Of a DNA stretch of 64,000 bases, positions 9,943 to 21,625 are shown piece by piece. The notes below the pieces were generated by a model. It was given only the letters and a program-made list of their open reading frames with translations, did not search any database and was not told where the DNA came from. This DNA comes from Climacium dendroides. Lineage: Eukaryota; Streptophyta; Bryopsida; Hypnales; Climaciaceae. The stretch covers positions 34,281,029-34,345,028 of the forward strand of contig OX467083.1 in NCBI GenBank assembly GCA_950106755.1, given 5' to 3'. The translations under genes were made by a program, and so were the position numbers. Position 1 is the first letter of the stretch. Each line of letters begins with the position of its first letter.

Positions 9943-12900
9943 CTATAGTGTCAGCTCTGGAGGAAGGCAAGGTAACCTTCGAATTGCAGCACCTAAGAGA
10001 CGCAATTTTTTATCAAACTGCTCATATCCGCGATCAATATGACCGACTCCCTCAACAAATGTAGTACCCTCGGCTGACATTCCCGCCAAGACGAGAGCAG
10101 CTCCTGCCCTTAGGTCAGTTGCCAAGACAGGTGCCCCATAAAGCGAGCTGCAACATGCCCACACTGAACATGTGAGAACAAAGAGAAAGCACTTTCCTCT
10201 GAAAGGTACTCAGAACCACTGTGTGATTTATGGGTAGTGCTCAAACACATCCGTGTCCAGGCCCAATTCCACGTGTTATATTTTGCTAACTACCACAAAG
10301 AAGCAACATAAGAGGATTACCTGCCAGTATCTCTGCCATTGATGAGAGCAATGTTTCGACTAACTTTCAATCGAGCCCCAAGTTTCTGTAGCTCCTCCGC
10401 TGAACAACATGCGAACTGGGATAAGAATAACACTCTTAAAAAGGTAGCACAAGGAGAGAAGAATACAGAGTGCACAACCTTTATAGAAGACTTTAGGACA
10501 TACCATGACGCATGCGTCCTTCAAAAACTGTCTCTTCCAGAACACTTTGCCCAGAACAAGTGGTAAGAAGAGACATCAACTGCGGTTGCAGATCAGTAGG
10601 AAAGCCTGGATAAGGGAGAGTCTTCACATCGCAACTACTGAGCAGATCGTTACAATTTATCTGTAGTCATTCAGCGTCAAAACATTGAGATTATAGGTAG
10701 TCAAAATAAGGAGTGCTGCCCAGAAAACAGACGTCACTATGTCCCGGTTACAAGAATTGCTTTATAGATCTACCCGATATAAAAACACTATCCGATTTCA
10801 GGAGAATTTACTCTTGCACAAACCGACGAAGTTGAGACTTTGAGAACCAAGTTCCAACTCAATACGAGCAGACATTGACCTTTCTAAATCAACTATATTG
10901 CAACAGGCTACAGTAGGTGCTCAACTATAAGAACAAACAGAAAGGCACAAGACAAGGGACAGATGACAATGATTAAGACATACCGAAAGAGAGTTCCACG
11001 TTGTCTGCTGAATTCGGCAACCAATCGCGCGAAGTTTACCAATCACTGAGGTCAAATGTTTGGGACTGACCGAACTCATGGATATTGCAGATCGAGTAAT
11101 TGCTGCAGCTATTAAGAACGTTCCAGCCTCAATCCGATCGGGTATAATCTGGTGCTCAGTACCGTGCAGTTTTCTTTTTCCTGTGATTTTCAAAGTATTG
11201 GTTCCAGCTCCTTGTATACATGCCCCACAAGATATGAGAAAATTTGCAAGATCTACTACTTCTGGCTCCTGTACACCACAAGTGATTAAACGTAAGAACA
11301 TAATATATAGAACTCTACAGTACAATGTAACTTCCTACAGGATAGGAGTGAACATGCCGCACTGCTCGATTTCTTGTAAAGAGAAAACAGGAAAAGAATC
11401 AAGGAGATGATTGAAGCACAAGAAATCTCGGGTAGCTATATTCTAAATTGTGAAGCTAGAAACAGTAGACATAAAAGAATAGTGCGCAAAGTAGAGTGAA
11501 ACCTACAGTACTGAATTCTAACAGTGTGCGGGCTATCTAGATTCATTGAGGATCGAACAGATTGCTGAACCAACTAATTCGAAATTTAGAAAATTTAAAC
11601 CGTCTTCTTCAAAAACGCCCAAGGGGCCTCAGAATGCCAACCTCGATATCCAGATTTGGCGATTTCGATTCCTCTACAAGATTTCCATGCTACCAACGAT
11701 GAGCAATCACATTTTCGTCCTTTGCAGATGCACAGGATGGGGGGGGAGGTCACATGAAAAATACCTGAGCAACGTTCGATAACGTAGTGTGTCCATCTGC
11801 AAGAGCAGCTGCCATCATAAGTGTCTCTGTAGCGCCCACACTCGGATAATCGAGGAAAAAACTGCCGCCAATGAGGTTTCGTCCATTGAGCGCCCGAGCG
11901 TGAACTTTACCTTGCCTGCAAAAAGAGCGGGTCTGAGAGATGCACACGCCATTCTGTCATGCTCTCCCTGCAACCCCTGTGTTCAATGGAGAAAAAAAAA
12001 CATTCTATGCAACCGCATATGTCGGCCCAAATATGTCTTCTGCAACCGCACATGCACTCCGTGGATCCAGGATCGAAACACCCAAGCCTCCAGATACCCA
12101 TGCTTTTAGAAAGACGACTTGTGCTCGCTAGCCGATCATAACAAGTCGTGAGAATCATGTAAATCGATTTGAAAACAGGTCAGGAGGGTTTCAAAACCGA
12201 CACAAGGTCCTCCACCACGAAGTGAGGTAAAACATGCAAAAAAGCGCAGGTCAAATATACGAATCAGCTACAGATCTCCAGCCCGTCGCACTACAGTACT
12301 CAAAATAATTTGGTTGGAAGAGGATTTCGTTGGTCAGACTGTGCTATCCTACGTTAATTAGCGTGAAGGTTTTTCCGTATTTCTCATCCAACTGGTCTAC
12401 TGATATTGTTTCATCTCCTCGCTCTCAACTCTAAAAAGATGAGCCACGAAGACCAGCTACCGATATCAATTTATGAGAAAACGTGGCAAATACCGTTGGT
12501 AGTTGCAATACATGCATAAAGAATTTCTTGTTTTAAGTGTAGTACAGATCGAGAATCGTTAAGGGTATATTGAAACTAACACACTTAGTAAAGTCTTCAT
12601 CTAGCAAAGAATCACTCATACCAGTAACAAGGCCCCACAATCACCACAAAGCAACAAAGCATAGAGTGGAGAGACAAACCTGATATTAACCTGAGCGCCT
12701 AGAGCTTCCAAACCCCGAACGTGCAGATCGATAGGACGCGCCCCAATGTCACAACCTCCTGGCAGTGGAACAACCGCTTCTCCCTTCCGACCCAGAAGGG
12801 AACCAAGCACAAAGAAACTAGCTCGTAACTTTCGCACAGCCTCTGGGCATGGCTCTACGGATGTCAAATCCCTTGCGTCGATCACGAAACCACGAGAAGT

Positions 12901-13752
12901 CGACTGTACTTTGACCCCTACAGACTGCAAAACTTGGAACATGCGGTGAATATCATGGAGGTCAGGAATCATCGCCAAGTGAACTTGTCCTTCAGAGCAG
13001 ATAGCACCCGCCAGCACTGCCAACGCAGAATTCTTCGCCCCTGAAATTTTCACTTCACCAGATAGTCGCCTTCCTCCTTCCACTTCAAAATATTCAACCT
13101 GATGTCCTGGTCTGAAAGGACTCAACTCAGTGAGTTCTTCGGTAACCGAAACTGGTTCCTTCAAAGCAGTTAAAGAATGAGATCCCTTGGAGCTTCTACT
13201 ACCTTGCTCCTTCCTATGCAAAGCTAGAGATTCAATGTAATTGGGAGATTGTAGTGTAACTGCGCCAGGTGTATGGGAGGGTATGCTGGTAGGCGGAGCC
13301 TCAAGAACAACCTCTGAAGCAACGCCATTCTCTAATCCGCAAATCGGAGCTACACCAACTTGCTTCCTGCTATTCAAGATCCCGTCAAAAGACCTGGGTT
13401 TCCATAAAAGTGAGCTAAGGTGCCCAACCCTAACCCTAGAAGACAAAACAATACTCTCTTCCCTCCTCCTAAATCTTCCTTCTTCCGTCTCTAGTTCAGA
13501 ACCTCTAGCAATTGATGTCCCAAGCTCCGACGCCGCGTGGCGGTCCCAAGACTTTCTTTCAAATTTTCTCCAAGAATGTGAGGATCGCAAACCATCAAAG
13601 ACAGCTTGGACTGCTTCGCTCCCGGTACTGCATTTCCGAGCATGCGAATGCTTCCCAAAAGACGATAAATTCCTCGTCGAAGTCGCCCGAGGCGAAGAAC
13701 ACCCGGCACCAGAATTCTTGGCGAAGTTGGAGGGCACCCTAATGACTTCCAT
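9943..13752 (-). CDS. murA: Plastid UDP-N-acetylglucosamine 1-carboxyvinyltransferase (MurA)
   Basis: Catalyses the first committed step of peptidoglycan synthesis, transferring enolpyruvate from PEP to UDP-GlcNAc. Exons in coding order are 13752-12680, 11915-11765, 11268-10984, 10660-10504, 10399-10321 and 10147-9943. All introns (104 to 764 nt) are GT-AG, phases agree, and the product is 649 aa. About 218 N-terminal residues, rich in Ser and Arg, precede the enzyme and fit a plastid transit peptide plus linker. The MurA fold then starts at FEVEGG. By alignment with E. coli MurA, Lys240/Asn241, Arg310, Cys334 in the PGGC loop, Arg338, Asp526 in FPTD and Arg595 are retained, so the enzyme looks active. 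Having Cys rather than Asp in the loop is the fosfomycin-sensitive form. Plastid MurA is known from mosses, where it is needed for chloroplast division. ATG 13752 is the first Met of the frame. Confidence 0.96.
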
Positions 13753-13899
13753 AGCGAGCTTCTAACCACAGTGCGCCTCGCCACAAGCCTCTATCAACCA
13801 ACTCACGACGTGAACTCAGCTGGTTCAATAATCAGCGCAGCCAAGATCCACATGATTCGATTCAACAGCGTCACAGAGCAGTAGCACAAAGTGCGACTG

Positions 13900-13914
13900 T
13901 ATATAGAGTATTGG
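13900..13914 (-). promoter_or_regulatory. Candidate TATA and CCAAT elements of MurA
   Basis: On the minus strand CCAAT (13914-13910) is followed by TATATA (13905-13900), about 148 nt before the MurA ATG. The TATA position suits a 5' UTR of about 115 nt. The CCAAT box is unusually close to the TATA box and may be coincidental. Confidence 0.4.
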
Positions 13915-14339
13915 ATAAAAGCTCAAAGAAGGAAATTTAGCTTCCTACTAATCCACAGACACGTCTGGATAATCCACATTAAACTAGAAAGACTCTTCCT
14001 AGCTTTGCGGTATTAACAAAGAACCCTTACGAGTCATTAACAGCGTGCACAACGTGCAACACTCACCCCTAACCTGCCAGTGGTCATAGAGCAACACTAA
14101 TACTCTGCTGCCATCCATAGAACTGGACACCCGTTCCGTCCGTCGAACTTCACTTATACTCCGTAGTAAAGAGAATCAAAACCTCTCATTTCCAACAAAT
14201 GTCTGCTGCCACATGCAATTAAGGCACCAACACAGCCACTCCATTCATCACTCTCCCAATGACTAAATCCAAAAAGAATCAAATTAAACTTGAATATTAC
14301 TCGAAGAGTCCATCCTGGCACTCAAAGCTCCAAGATTAT

Positions 14340-15160
14340 CATCGCCATCTCCCTCCGTCCCGATGAAATCGCACAACGCAGCGTGAATTCCGAAAACTAC
14401 ACCAAATTACTCGTAATCTAATAATAACTCGACGAATGGAGAGCGAAAATGCTACTGGCATGTGTGAAGCTGAGCTCCAAATCGCAGGTGGAGACGATGG
14501 CAGCACAACCAAATGGGAATCACGAGGATACCGGGGGCCGGTGCGAAAATGACATCGGTCTTTCAACGGAGTGGGAATAAACACATGCAAGAGTGGCGCT
14601 GGTGGTGTGATGAAGCTCCCACAGCACGAGAAGCATGTGATGCAAAGACGACGCTTCGAAAATTTCGAAGCGAGGGAAGGGAGTGATCCACCGGCGAGCG
14701 GCCGAGCGGGCGGCACCTCAGCCCGATGGCATGGCATCCCGGAGCAACCGATCGGAGTGCCGCGGAACCAAGAGTTTCGACGCCGAGGAGAAGAACGGGC
14801 GAAGGCAAGATAAGAAAAAGGCGCTGGCGGAGCATGCGCTTCGTCGTCGTCGTCGTTCGCGCTTCGTCGCGCTTCGTCGATTCTGACTTGTTGTTATAGG
14901 TCTTCGTTCGTTCCAGAAGTGAACGCCTCGTTTGATTTTCGTCCTGATGCGGGATGACGGCTGTTTGTTCCGTCAGTCACTTCCGGCTCAATTGGATGTA
15001 GGTGCTTGTTCCCGCCAATGCGCGATTGTCATGTGGAGGATTCGGAGCTTCTCTGGAGTGCCGGCTCTCCTGTCCACTACAAGTGCCGGGGCACTCCGTC
15101 TCGGTGAATTGATCCGCCAACCAGGCTGGCCACCAGGGGTTTTTTAATTGGATGGAAGAG
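14340..15160. other. GC-rich unassigned region upstream of MurA
   Basis: Clearly richer in G and C than its surroundings, with a CGT trinucleotide run (about 14840-14880). Open frames on both strands are 60 to 130 codons, Arg- or Pro-rich, and show no domain. It may hold a distal MurA promoter or 5' UTR exon, or a divergently transcribed non-coding RNA. I cannot support a protein gene. Confidence 0.35.
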
Positions 15161-15455
15161 GCTTGGAGTGAGGGACTCCCTCAAACTCGATGAGTGTCAA
15201 GTGGGAGCTATACGACCTGTTTTCCACAATGTTAACCCTGAAACGTCCTGATCCTTTTTTGAATTTTTGCACATTTTCACTTATATCTTTGTACAGAGAT
15301 ATCATTTATCGCAATTTCTTGAAACAGGTCATTAAGGAAGGTTGTCTTTTCAACATTCAAGTATTACATTGGGTGAATGAGAAGTTGCTTGGACTAAACA
15401 GTGCCTACAAGCCCTCTATTCATTGTCTAAAGTATAGACGTCGAAGCGTTTCAGG

Positions 15456-15853
15456 TTAAGGTAGAACCACCCATAACTAACCAAATAAGCAATTTGATGT
15501 GGAGTACAGTAATAACGGAAATATTTTCATCGGTGCAAAGATAGAAATGAAGGAATTGTCAGAATTTGGTAATTTTATCGCTTGAACTGAAATTATTATG
15601 AATTTTGGAATGCAAAAGTTGATCTGGACCCATGGCCAACAAGTAGACTATTCCAAAATCACTCATTTAAGAGACTACTTCTTGTTCACTTTGGCACTTC
15701 AAACCAAGTAGGTGTGTCATGAAAAGAATGGAGGAATTGATGGGTGGAAATCAAGAATTTATGTTGGGAAATTAGTTCTAGATTCTCTTCAATTTGAACC
15801 TCCATATTGATTGATGATGGGGTTGTGGTTGTTGATGGGTGGTTCTACCTTAA
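15456..15853. mobile_element. MITE family A, copy 1 (19-bp perfect terminal inverted repeats)
   Basis: TTAAGGTAGAACCACCCAT (15456-15474) is repeated exactly, in inverse orientation, at 15835-15853. The 398-bp element has no ORF. Its interior (GAATTTTGGAATGCAAAAGTTG and GTCATGAAAAGAATGGAGG) recurs in the two other copies in this window. TTAA or TA could be the target duplication, and the sequence does not decide. Confidence 0.75.
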
Positions 15854-15885
15854 GTGTTTTAGCATATGTTTGATTGGAATGATGG

Positions 15886-16335
15886 TATTGTAGAACCACT
15901 TGTAGTCAACCACTTGAACAATTCCACACATGTTTTAGAGCAGTGCAAGGCAATATAAATTTTATTCCATGTAGGAAGATAGAAATCACGGGGATGGCAA
16001 ATTTTTTGATAATTTTATGCCTTGTTATGCCTTGAATTGAAATTACTATGAATTTTGGAATGCAAAAGTTGGTCTAGACCTATATCCATTGTATATATTC
16101 CTCCAATTCTAATCAATTAAGAACTACTTTCTTGCTCACTACTTCCTACTTTCTTGCTTACTACTTCAAGACATGTGTCATGACCTTATTAGATTTAACC
16201 TTAAAAAAGAGAAACAAACATGTTCAAAGCTTTGGTTGGAAATTCGTTCTAGTCTTGGTTGGAAATAGCTACACCCTACAAGTTAGGTATGGATCCCTAG
16301 TTGGAAATGGGTGGTTCTACTGTAGGGGGGATAAT
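15886..16335. mobile_element. MITE family A, copy 2 (diverged)
   Basis: Begins with TGTAGAACCAC and ends with GGGTGGTTCTACTGTAG. The interior repeats copy 1 in the same order: AGATAGAAAT, a TTGATAATTTTATG-like stretch, GAATTTTGGAATGCAAAAGTTGGTCT and a TTCTTGCTCACT block. A short internal duplication (TACTTTCTTGCTxACTACTT, about 16124-16166) is specific to this copy. It is non-coding. Confidence 0.6.
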
Positions 16336-16339
16336 TTTC

Positions 16340-17230
16340 TTTGGCAAGGGAATAAAAATAATGAAGATTGTATTATTTTTTTGTCAACTTTTCATTAAGT
16401 TTGAAATTAGTAGAAATTAATGAGGTATATGTAGATTACAATCTAACTTGCTATCAATGTAAATGTGAACTTATTTTCAAGAATTAAAAAATTAGTTGTA
16501 GCAACTCTATTAGGGTCAATCTTTTATTTGTCACACCATAATGAAGTTGCTAAACCACATCATATTCCCCTCATTCATGAAAATAGGTCCCCTTATCTTG
16601 TGTAAATGGGGCCTTGATTATAAACAAATCGTATACCTTATGGAAAGGTGTGTTGTGAAATTTTCTTGCTCACTTCAAATCTTCAATTTAACAAGCCTTC
16701 AACTATTGGTTTCTCATATATACATACAAAATGTGTCCATTGATGGTGGATTGACAAATCATGTAGGAAAAGCTGATTTTACTTAGATTTGGAGTGGGTT
16801 TAATCTTGATGCTCAATGCCACAAAGTCTTCAGAGAGTATTTGAAGGGACCAAGAACACTTTTCATCCACTTTGATAGTGAATCATGCCCATCTAGTAAT
16901 GCAATGGCAACACTCTAAAATGTTGTTTTATATATTTTTTTATTTTTTTATTTTTTTATTTTATCAATAACTATAAAATATTAGTTAGGACAATAGCAAA
17001 CTCACTAGCCAGATTTATCCTACTAGTAAATATGCAAAATGAATCTCTCCACAAAATCAATGTCATTAGTTTCCAAAAGAAAATAGAAAATGATCAAAAA
17101 AATTAGGATAGTTAAGAAATATTTCAATCTAAAATAATTACAATATTTTGAAAACAATGCAACTTTAGTAAATTAGTGTCAATAGGATAAATACTAAACT
17201 AGTTGCTTACCCTACACAAAAGTCAGACTT
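16340..17230. other. AT-rich intergenic DNA, no gene seen
   Basis: Contains T/A homopolymer-rich sequence (about 16925-16970 is a TTTTTTTATT microsatellite). No supported feature. Confidence 0.4.
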
Positions 17231-17700
17231 AAGTCATTCTTGAACAAATATGACACATGTCATCTTGTGAATGGTCTGCAGTGGAGTAGACCCTTGAGAA
17301 TCTGACGTGGAAACCCAATTTCGGCACTCAGGTGTCGAATCAGATCGTGCCTTACATAAGAAAGCAATCTCCGATAACGAATCACAAGCGTTGAAGTTCC
17401 CCTGCCGTGAGCCAGAGTTCGCCGGAGTTCCCACACGCTCATTTTCAGTCGCCTTATCCTCAAAGCAGTCCTTTACAGTTGGGCTATTGTAACAATGGCC
17501 ATCTGTCGATCTCCACAATGCAGTCTGGGAAGCATGCATGCTACGTGCCATGCCAATGTAGTCTTGGAAAAAGATCCTGCTGCTTCAGACTTCAGAGGCA
17601 GAAAAATTCACGTGCGGTTGCCACCTTCACTTTCCGGTAACTGTAACTAACGCAAGTTTACTTCGGTTCTAGAGACTGACTGACTCTGACTCTTCAGTTA
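17231..17700. other. Unassigned low-copy-looking island
   Basis: GC content is higher than in the repeats on either side. A minus-strand frame of 105 codons (17234-17551) and shorter plus-strand frames exist, but none shows a known motif or splice-supported extension. It could be a gene relic or a non-coding transcript. I recognise nothing. Confidence 0.25.
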
Positions 17701-18083
17701 ACTAAGGTAGACGTACCTATTTCGGACAGCCACCTGTGAAGCTTTTTAGGCTGACCTAAGGGTTCAGGCACCAATTGTCAACCTCGTCCAGTGAGGTAGG
17801 AGGTTCTGTAATCGCACATATAAGGAAAAAGAGGCGTCTGCTGGGAAATCTGTGCACCCGATCATGTCAAGAATTTTGTGGTAGATGAAGAATTCACAAA
17901 GCACTTTGTTCCCCATTTTTTTGAAATTTTTGGAGGGGAATTGAAATTACTACTAAATTTTGAAGTTACATTGATGTAGGGGGCTAATCTTGCTCATAGA
18001 TATAGTGCTCAGAAATCATAACATGTTTCATTATACTACTAAAATCATAAGTCCCTTTGTAATATCACAAATGCTACCATTAA

Positions 18084-18437
18084 TACTAGGGGCTCGTGCT
18101 TGCTATGCTATGCATTCATTGTATCACATATTAGTAAAAATTTGATATATTTGAATAGAATGCATGATAATGATTTCAATAAGTCTTTAAAATAAATATT
18201 TTAAATATTTTGTAAAAATATTTTCAATCATGCATACATAGAAATTGTATTTTCACACAATGTGATATTACAGAAATAGAGTAGCAGTTTGCAATCACTT
18301 TTGTAATATCACTTTTTACAAAGGGTGATATTATAGAAATAATATAGTCATTGCAATTGAGGTGATAAAAATACATAAAAAATTCTTATAAAATTCTAAT
18401 GGTGAATGCGTAGCACAGCAAGTGCCAACCGCTAGTA
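18084..18437. mobile_element. MITE with ~35-bp terminal inverted repeats and TA target
   Basis: The left end (TACTAGGGGCTCGTGCTTGC, then TATGCTATGCATTCA) is mirrored at the right end (reverse complement TACTAGCGGTTGGCACTTGC, then TGTGCTACGCATTCACC). With TA as the target duplication the inverted repeats start CTAG. The interior is AT-rich and non-coding, including ATCACxxxxTGTGATATTA-type palindromes at 18240-18330. One further end of this family is at about 19941-19982. Confidence 0.6.
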
Positions 18438-18857
18438 ATAGATAAATTTCAGCCCAAAAGTAATTACAATGGTACTTTATTTGGTCCCACAAAGTTTAAA
18501 ACAAAAGCGACTTCAGTACCAAAAGCATCTGATGACAAGCCTATCAAAAAATGAAGCTTATCCTATTGTCATTTAATTTCTTACCCATTGTAATTGAAAA
18601 GTCCATGCATTGATGCACTTCATTACTATATTACTTCTTTATGCTACAAAAATGTAAAAGACATCCAATAGCACAATACGTTTAAGAAAATTACATTTTT
18701 GAAAACAACCTGTACGATTAACGGCCATCCTATATGGTCAATTGAAAATGACCCTCCAACATTCGAGCCTCCTACCTTATCCAACCAGAGGTGCAATATT
18801 TTCAACCCAGGAACAAATTTCCAACCGAAGCTTGGAATGTGTTTCTTTTTTGTCTTT

Positions 18858-19260
18858 TACAAGGTTGGGACCAAGGTAGAGCCACCCATCACCAATCAAC
18901 ACTCCATTGGCAATCAGTAGGGTGGTAGTAATGCAATAAAGTTTAAGACTAATTTCAAACATGAGTTCTTGATTTCCTACCATCAATTCTTCCATTCTTT
19001 TCATGACATAGTTTTTTTTAGAGTGCTAAAGTAAACAAGAGGAGTCTCTTAAATGATGGATTTTGGAATAGTCTATACATTAAACATGGAAGCCAATGTT
19101 TAGAGTTCTTCAACAATCAAAATTGGAAGACTCTAAACATTGACTACCAGTGAAGTTCACTTTTTGGCTCCCAAAATTCATAGTAATTTCAATTTTGGAA
19201 ATCAAAATTTTGAATATTTATCTTCTTTCATGTAAAATTTTTTCTACCACCTCATATTAC
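18858..19260. mobile_element. MITE family A, copy 3 (inverted)
   Basis: Starts with CAAGGTAGAGCCACCCATC and contains, in reverse order, the family A landmarks: TTGATTTCCTACCATCAATTC, TTCATGACATA, GGATTTTGGAATAGTC and CAAAATTCATAGTAATTTCAA. The right end, near TTCTACC at about 19238, is less clear. An AGTCTAAACATTGxxTAC stretch (19095-19150) is an extra internal inverted repeat. It is non-coding. Confidence 0.5.
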
Positions 19261-19940
19261 ACATGATTTGCTACAAAATTGCTTAAATGATCCACTATTG
19301 GTGCCTCAACCTCATTGTGTATAATAGTTGGATACACTATTTATTGAGATGATTCTTTGTTTGTACTTTCTTGTCTACTATCTCTTTTCCTTCTTTGCTT
19401 AGGAAGAAGTGCCAAAGCTAACCACAATAGGTGAGTCTATAAGACTAGAATGGATCCCAATAAAAAAATCTATATTTATATTGAATAAAATATTCATTAT
19501 TAAAAATTATTTATTTATATTTGCATTCTTCCTCATCCTTTGTTTGCACACATTGAGCTCAGTTTCTCAACAAAATTTCCATATTGTGTAGGCTAAAATG
19601 ATTGAATTATTAGGAGTAGGTACTTCTACTTTAACTTACATGCCTCCAAGTTTGGCAACTTCATCCAAGGGCACTTAGAGTGAAAGTAGAGAGGGTTAAA
19701 GTTTAACCTTCACTAGACATTTCATATCCAATCCTAGGCAAACTTCATTAGATTTCTACATTAAAATACACATTTCTAAATTTTGATATTTTTGATATTT
19801 AGTAATATAATCTTTAATTTAAACTCATTTTTTATAATTAAAAAAATCAAATCGAATTTTATATGATTTTTTTAAAAATAATTTTTGAAAAAATCATAAT
19901 AACTACAAAAATGCTTTTAAAAATAATTTTTTAAAGATAA

Positions 19941-19982
19941 ACTAGCGGTTGGCGCTTGCTATGTTATGCATTCACCATTAGA
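19941..19982. repeat. Single terminal repeat of the 18084-18437 MITE family
   Basis: ACTAGCGGTTGGCGCTTGCT followed by ATGTTATGCATTCACCATTAG is nearly identical to the right-hand end of the element at 18084-18437. The partner end was not found downstream, where the gypsy fragment begins, so this is probably a truncated copy. Confidence 0.5.
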
Positions 19983-20393
19983 ATTTCATTAGAATTTTTA
20001 TGTATGAGATAGAATGAAGAGCAAAAATTTCAATAAATCTTCAAATAAAAATTACTAAAATCTTCATATAATTTCAATAAATAAACATATATTGAAATAA
20101 ACAATAGAAATTTAGTGAATGATGAATGAAATACATGCAATGATGCATACGGTAAAAGATACATATACATTAGAATGCATTAGAAATTTGACTCTATTGT
20201 TACAAACAATGGCAATTCAAATAGAAGAATTTAAAGGAAAAACTTGTAAATCACGATTGTCATATCGGACGGAATCTCACTATTCACGGACAGAATCGGA
20301 TCAATTAGGGTTGACCGACTACGAACTTCAGAGGCTTATAACTTTTGCAAAAATACTTCAAATCGGGCAAATGAGATGTTTTTAGGCATCTAC

Positions 20394-20883
20394 AGTTTTT
20401 GGACAGAAATCAATTATGCCAACGGAGTAAGACATTCCTACATGGATGTTTCTTGCATGGAAAGATGGCATAAGTAGAGAAAGATTGTTGGAACTTCGTA
20501 TTCAACAACTTGGAAGGTTATCTGAAGACCTTGAGACAACAAAAGAGAAGATGAAAGCTGCCAGACTATTCAACAAAGAGAAATTTGATAAGACACATTG
20601 ATTAAGGGTTCACAAGATCAAGGAGGGAGATTGGATACTAGTATTTGATAGTACATTGAAACATCAACATAGCACGGTGAGGAAGTTTGCCAAAAGGTGG
20701 TTTGGTCCTTATGTGGCTATTAAAGTACATTCAAATGCCATCTATTCATTGCGGGAATTAGATGGAGTTCCTCTACGTGTGGCTGTGGTTGGAAAACGAG
20801 TTAAAGTCTTTCGAAGAAGTGGGAAGTATCATCTTGAAGACCTTCAAACAGTAATGGATGTTCAAGAAATTAATGATGATTAA
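20394..20883 (+). pseudogene. Ty3/gypsy integrase, C-terminal fragment
   Basis: In one frame, VFGQKSIMPTE, then a stop, then IPTWMFLAWKDG, then a helical ELRIQQL segment, a second stop (TGA 20599), and finally KIKEGDWILVFDS and RKFAKRWFGPY, ending in VVGKRVKVF. This is the end of the integrase core and the GPY/F module typical of Ty3/gypsy integrases. The frame ends at TAA 20881. The catalytic core, reverse transcriptase and gag are absent, so the copy is dead and 5'-truncated. The TGA at 20599 stands where the family has Arg (CGA), as expected from C-to-T decay at a methylated CpG. Confidence 0.8.
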
Positions 20884-21189
20884 CAAGATGAAGAGGATGA
20901 CGAAGACCTGGAGGATGCAGTTGATGAGACCCAAGATACATTAGAGGACTAAACTTGGTACATACTGGAGGATGTGCAAGTTTAGAGAGGGTGAATGTCC
21001 TGTTGTAAATCAGTACATATAGTAAAAACATATTATTATATGTTTTGTTCAATAATTTCATAGTGAAGCTATGGGTTGAGAAGCTTGAAGGTGACGTGAA
21101 GATATATAAGTGGATAGATTTGCCTTAAACCTTCATTCAACCTTATTAGTGAGTTTGTTATCTACTTTGTAGTTCAAATGTCGAATTGG

Positions 21190-21625
21190 AGGGTTTTTTT
21201 CTGAGTCTCAAGATGAAGAACCTCAATCGGACGTTGAGTTTGAGCTTTCACTATCACAACTGCCGGATCAACCTCTTTTGCCGCGAGATTTTAGACGTTC
21301 TCGAGAAAAAGTCGGACCATCTCGACCGCTAAAACAACCTCGTGTGGAGCGGCGATGACACGGTAATCTAGATGCTAAAGCTTGAGCATTAGTAATCTTA
21401 TTTCAAGTCGGATATGTTGAACCAAGCACTCGCGAAGTGACGTTCGAGGCGAGTTATGAAGACAAGAACATGGACCAATATTTTTGTATAGCTCGGCCTG
21501 TAGAGGGTAGTCGTGGCCACCAACGATGGTTGGAAGGGCCTGTCAAACCTTTGACAAAGGCTGAGCGTGCAGAATATATTGCTGCTATCGTCAAACGCAT
21601 TCTCAAGTTTCTTCAAATGGAGTGA
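21190..21625 (+). pseudogene. Gypsy downstream ORF, fragments
   Basis: Downstream of the integrase and in a different frame lie an acidic stretch (ESQDEEPQSDVEFELSLSQ), a basic stretch ending at a TGA near 21357, and then a C-terminal domain to the stop at 21623-21625 with RPVEGSRGH, WLEGPV and RILKFLQ. The same domain, in opposite orientation and next to an LTR, is at 2553-2816. Conservation of charged and aromatic residues between two independently decayed copies suggests a formerly functional ORF of this retroelement lineage. I do not recognise its function. Confidence 0.55.

Noticed and set aside
13241..13765. 174-codon plus-strand open frame
   Set aside because: Antisense to MurA exon 1, with no domain.
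14571..14886. Small basic proteins upstream of MurA
   Set aside because: Overlapping frames in all directions within a GC- and CGT-rich stretch, with no conserved motif or splice support.
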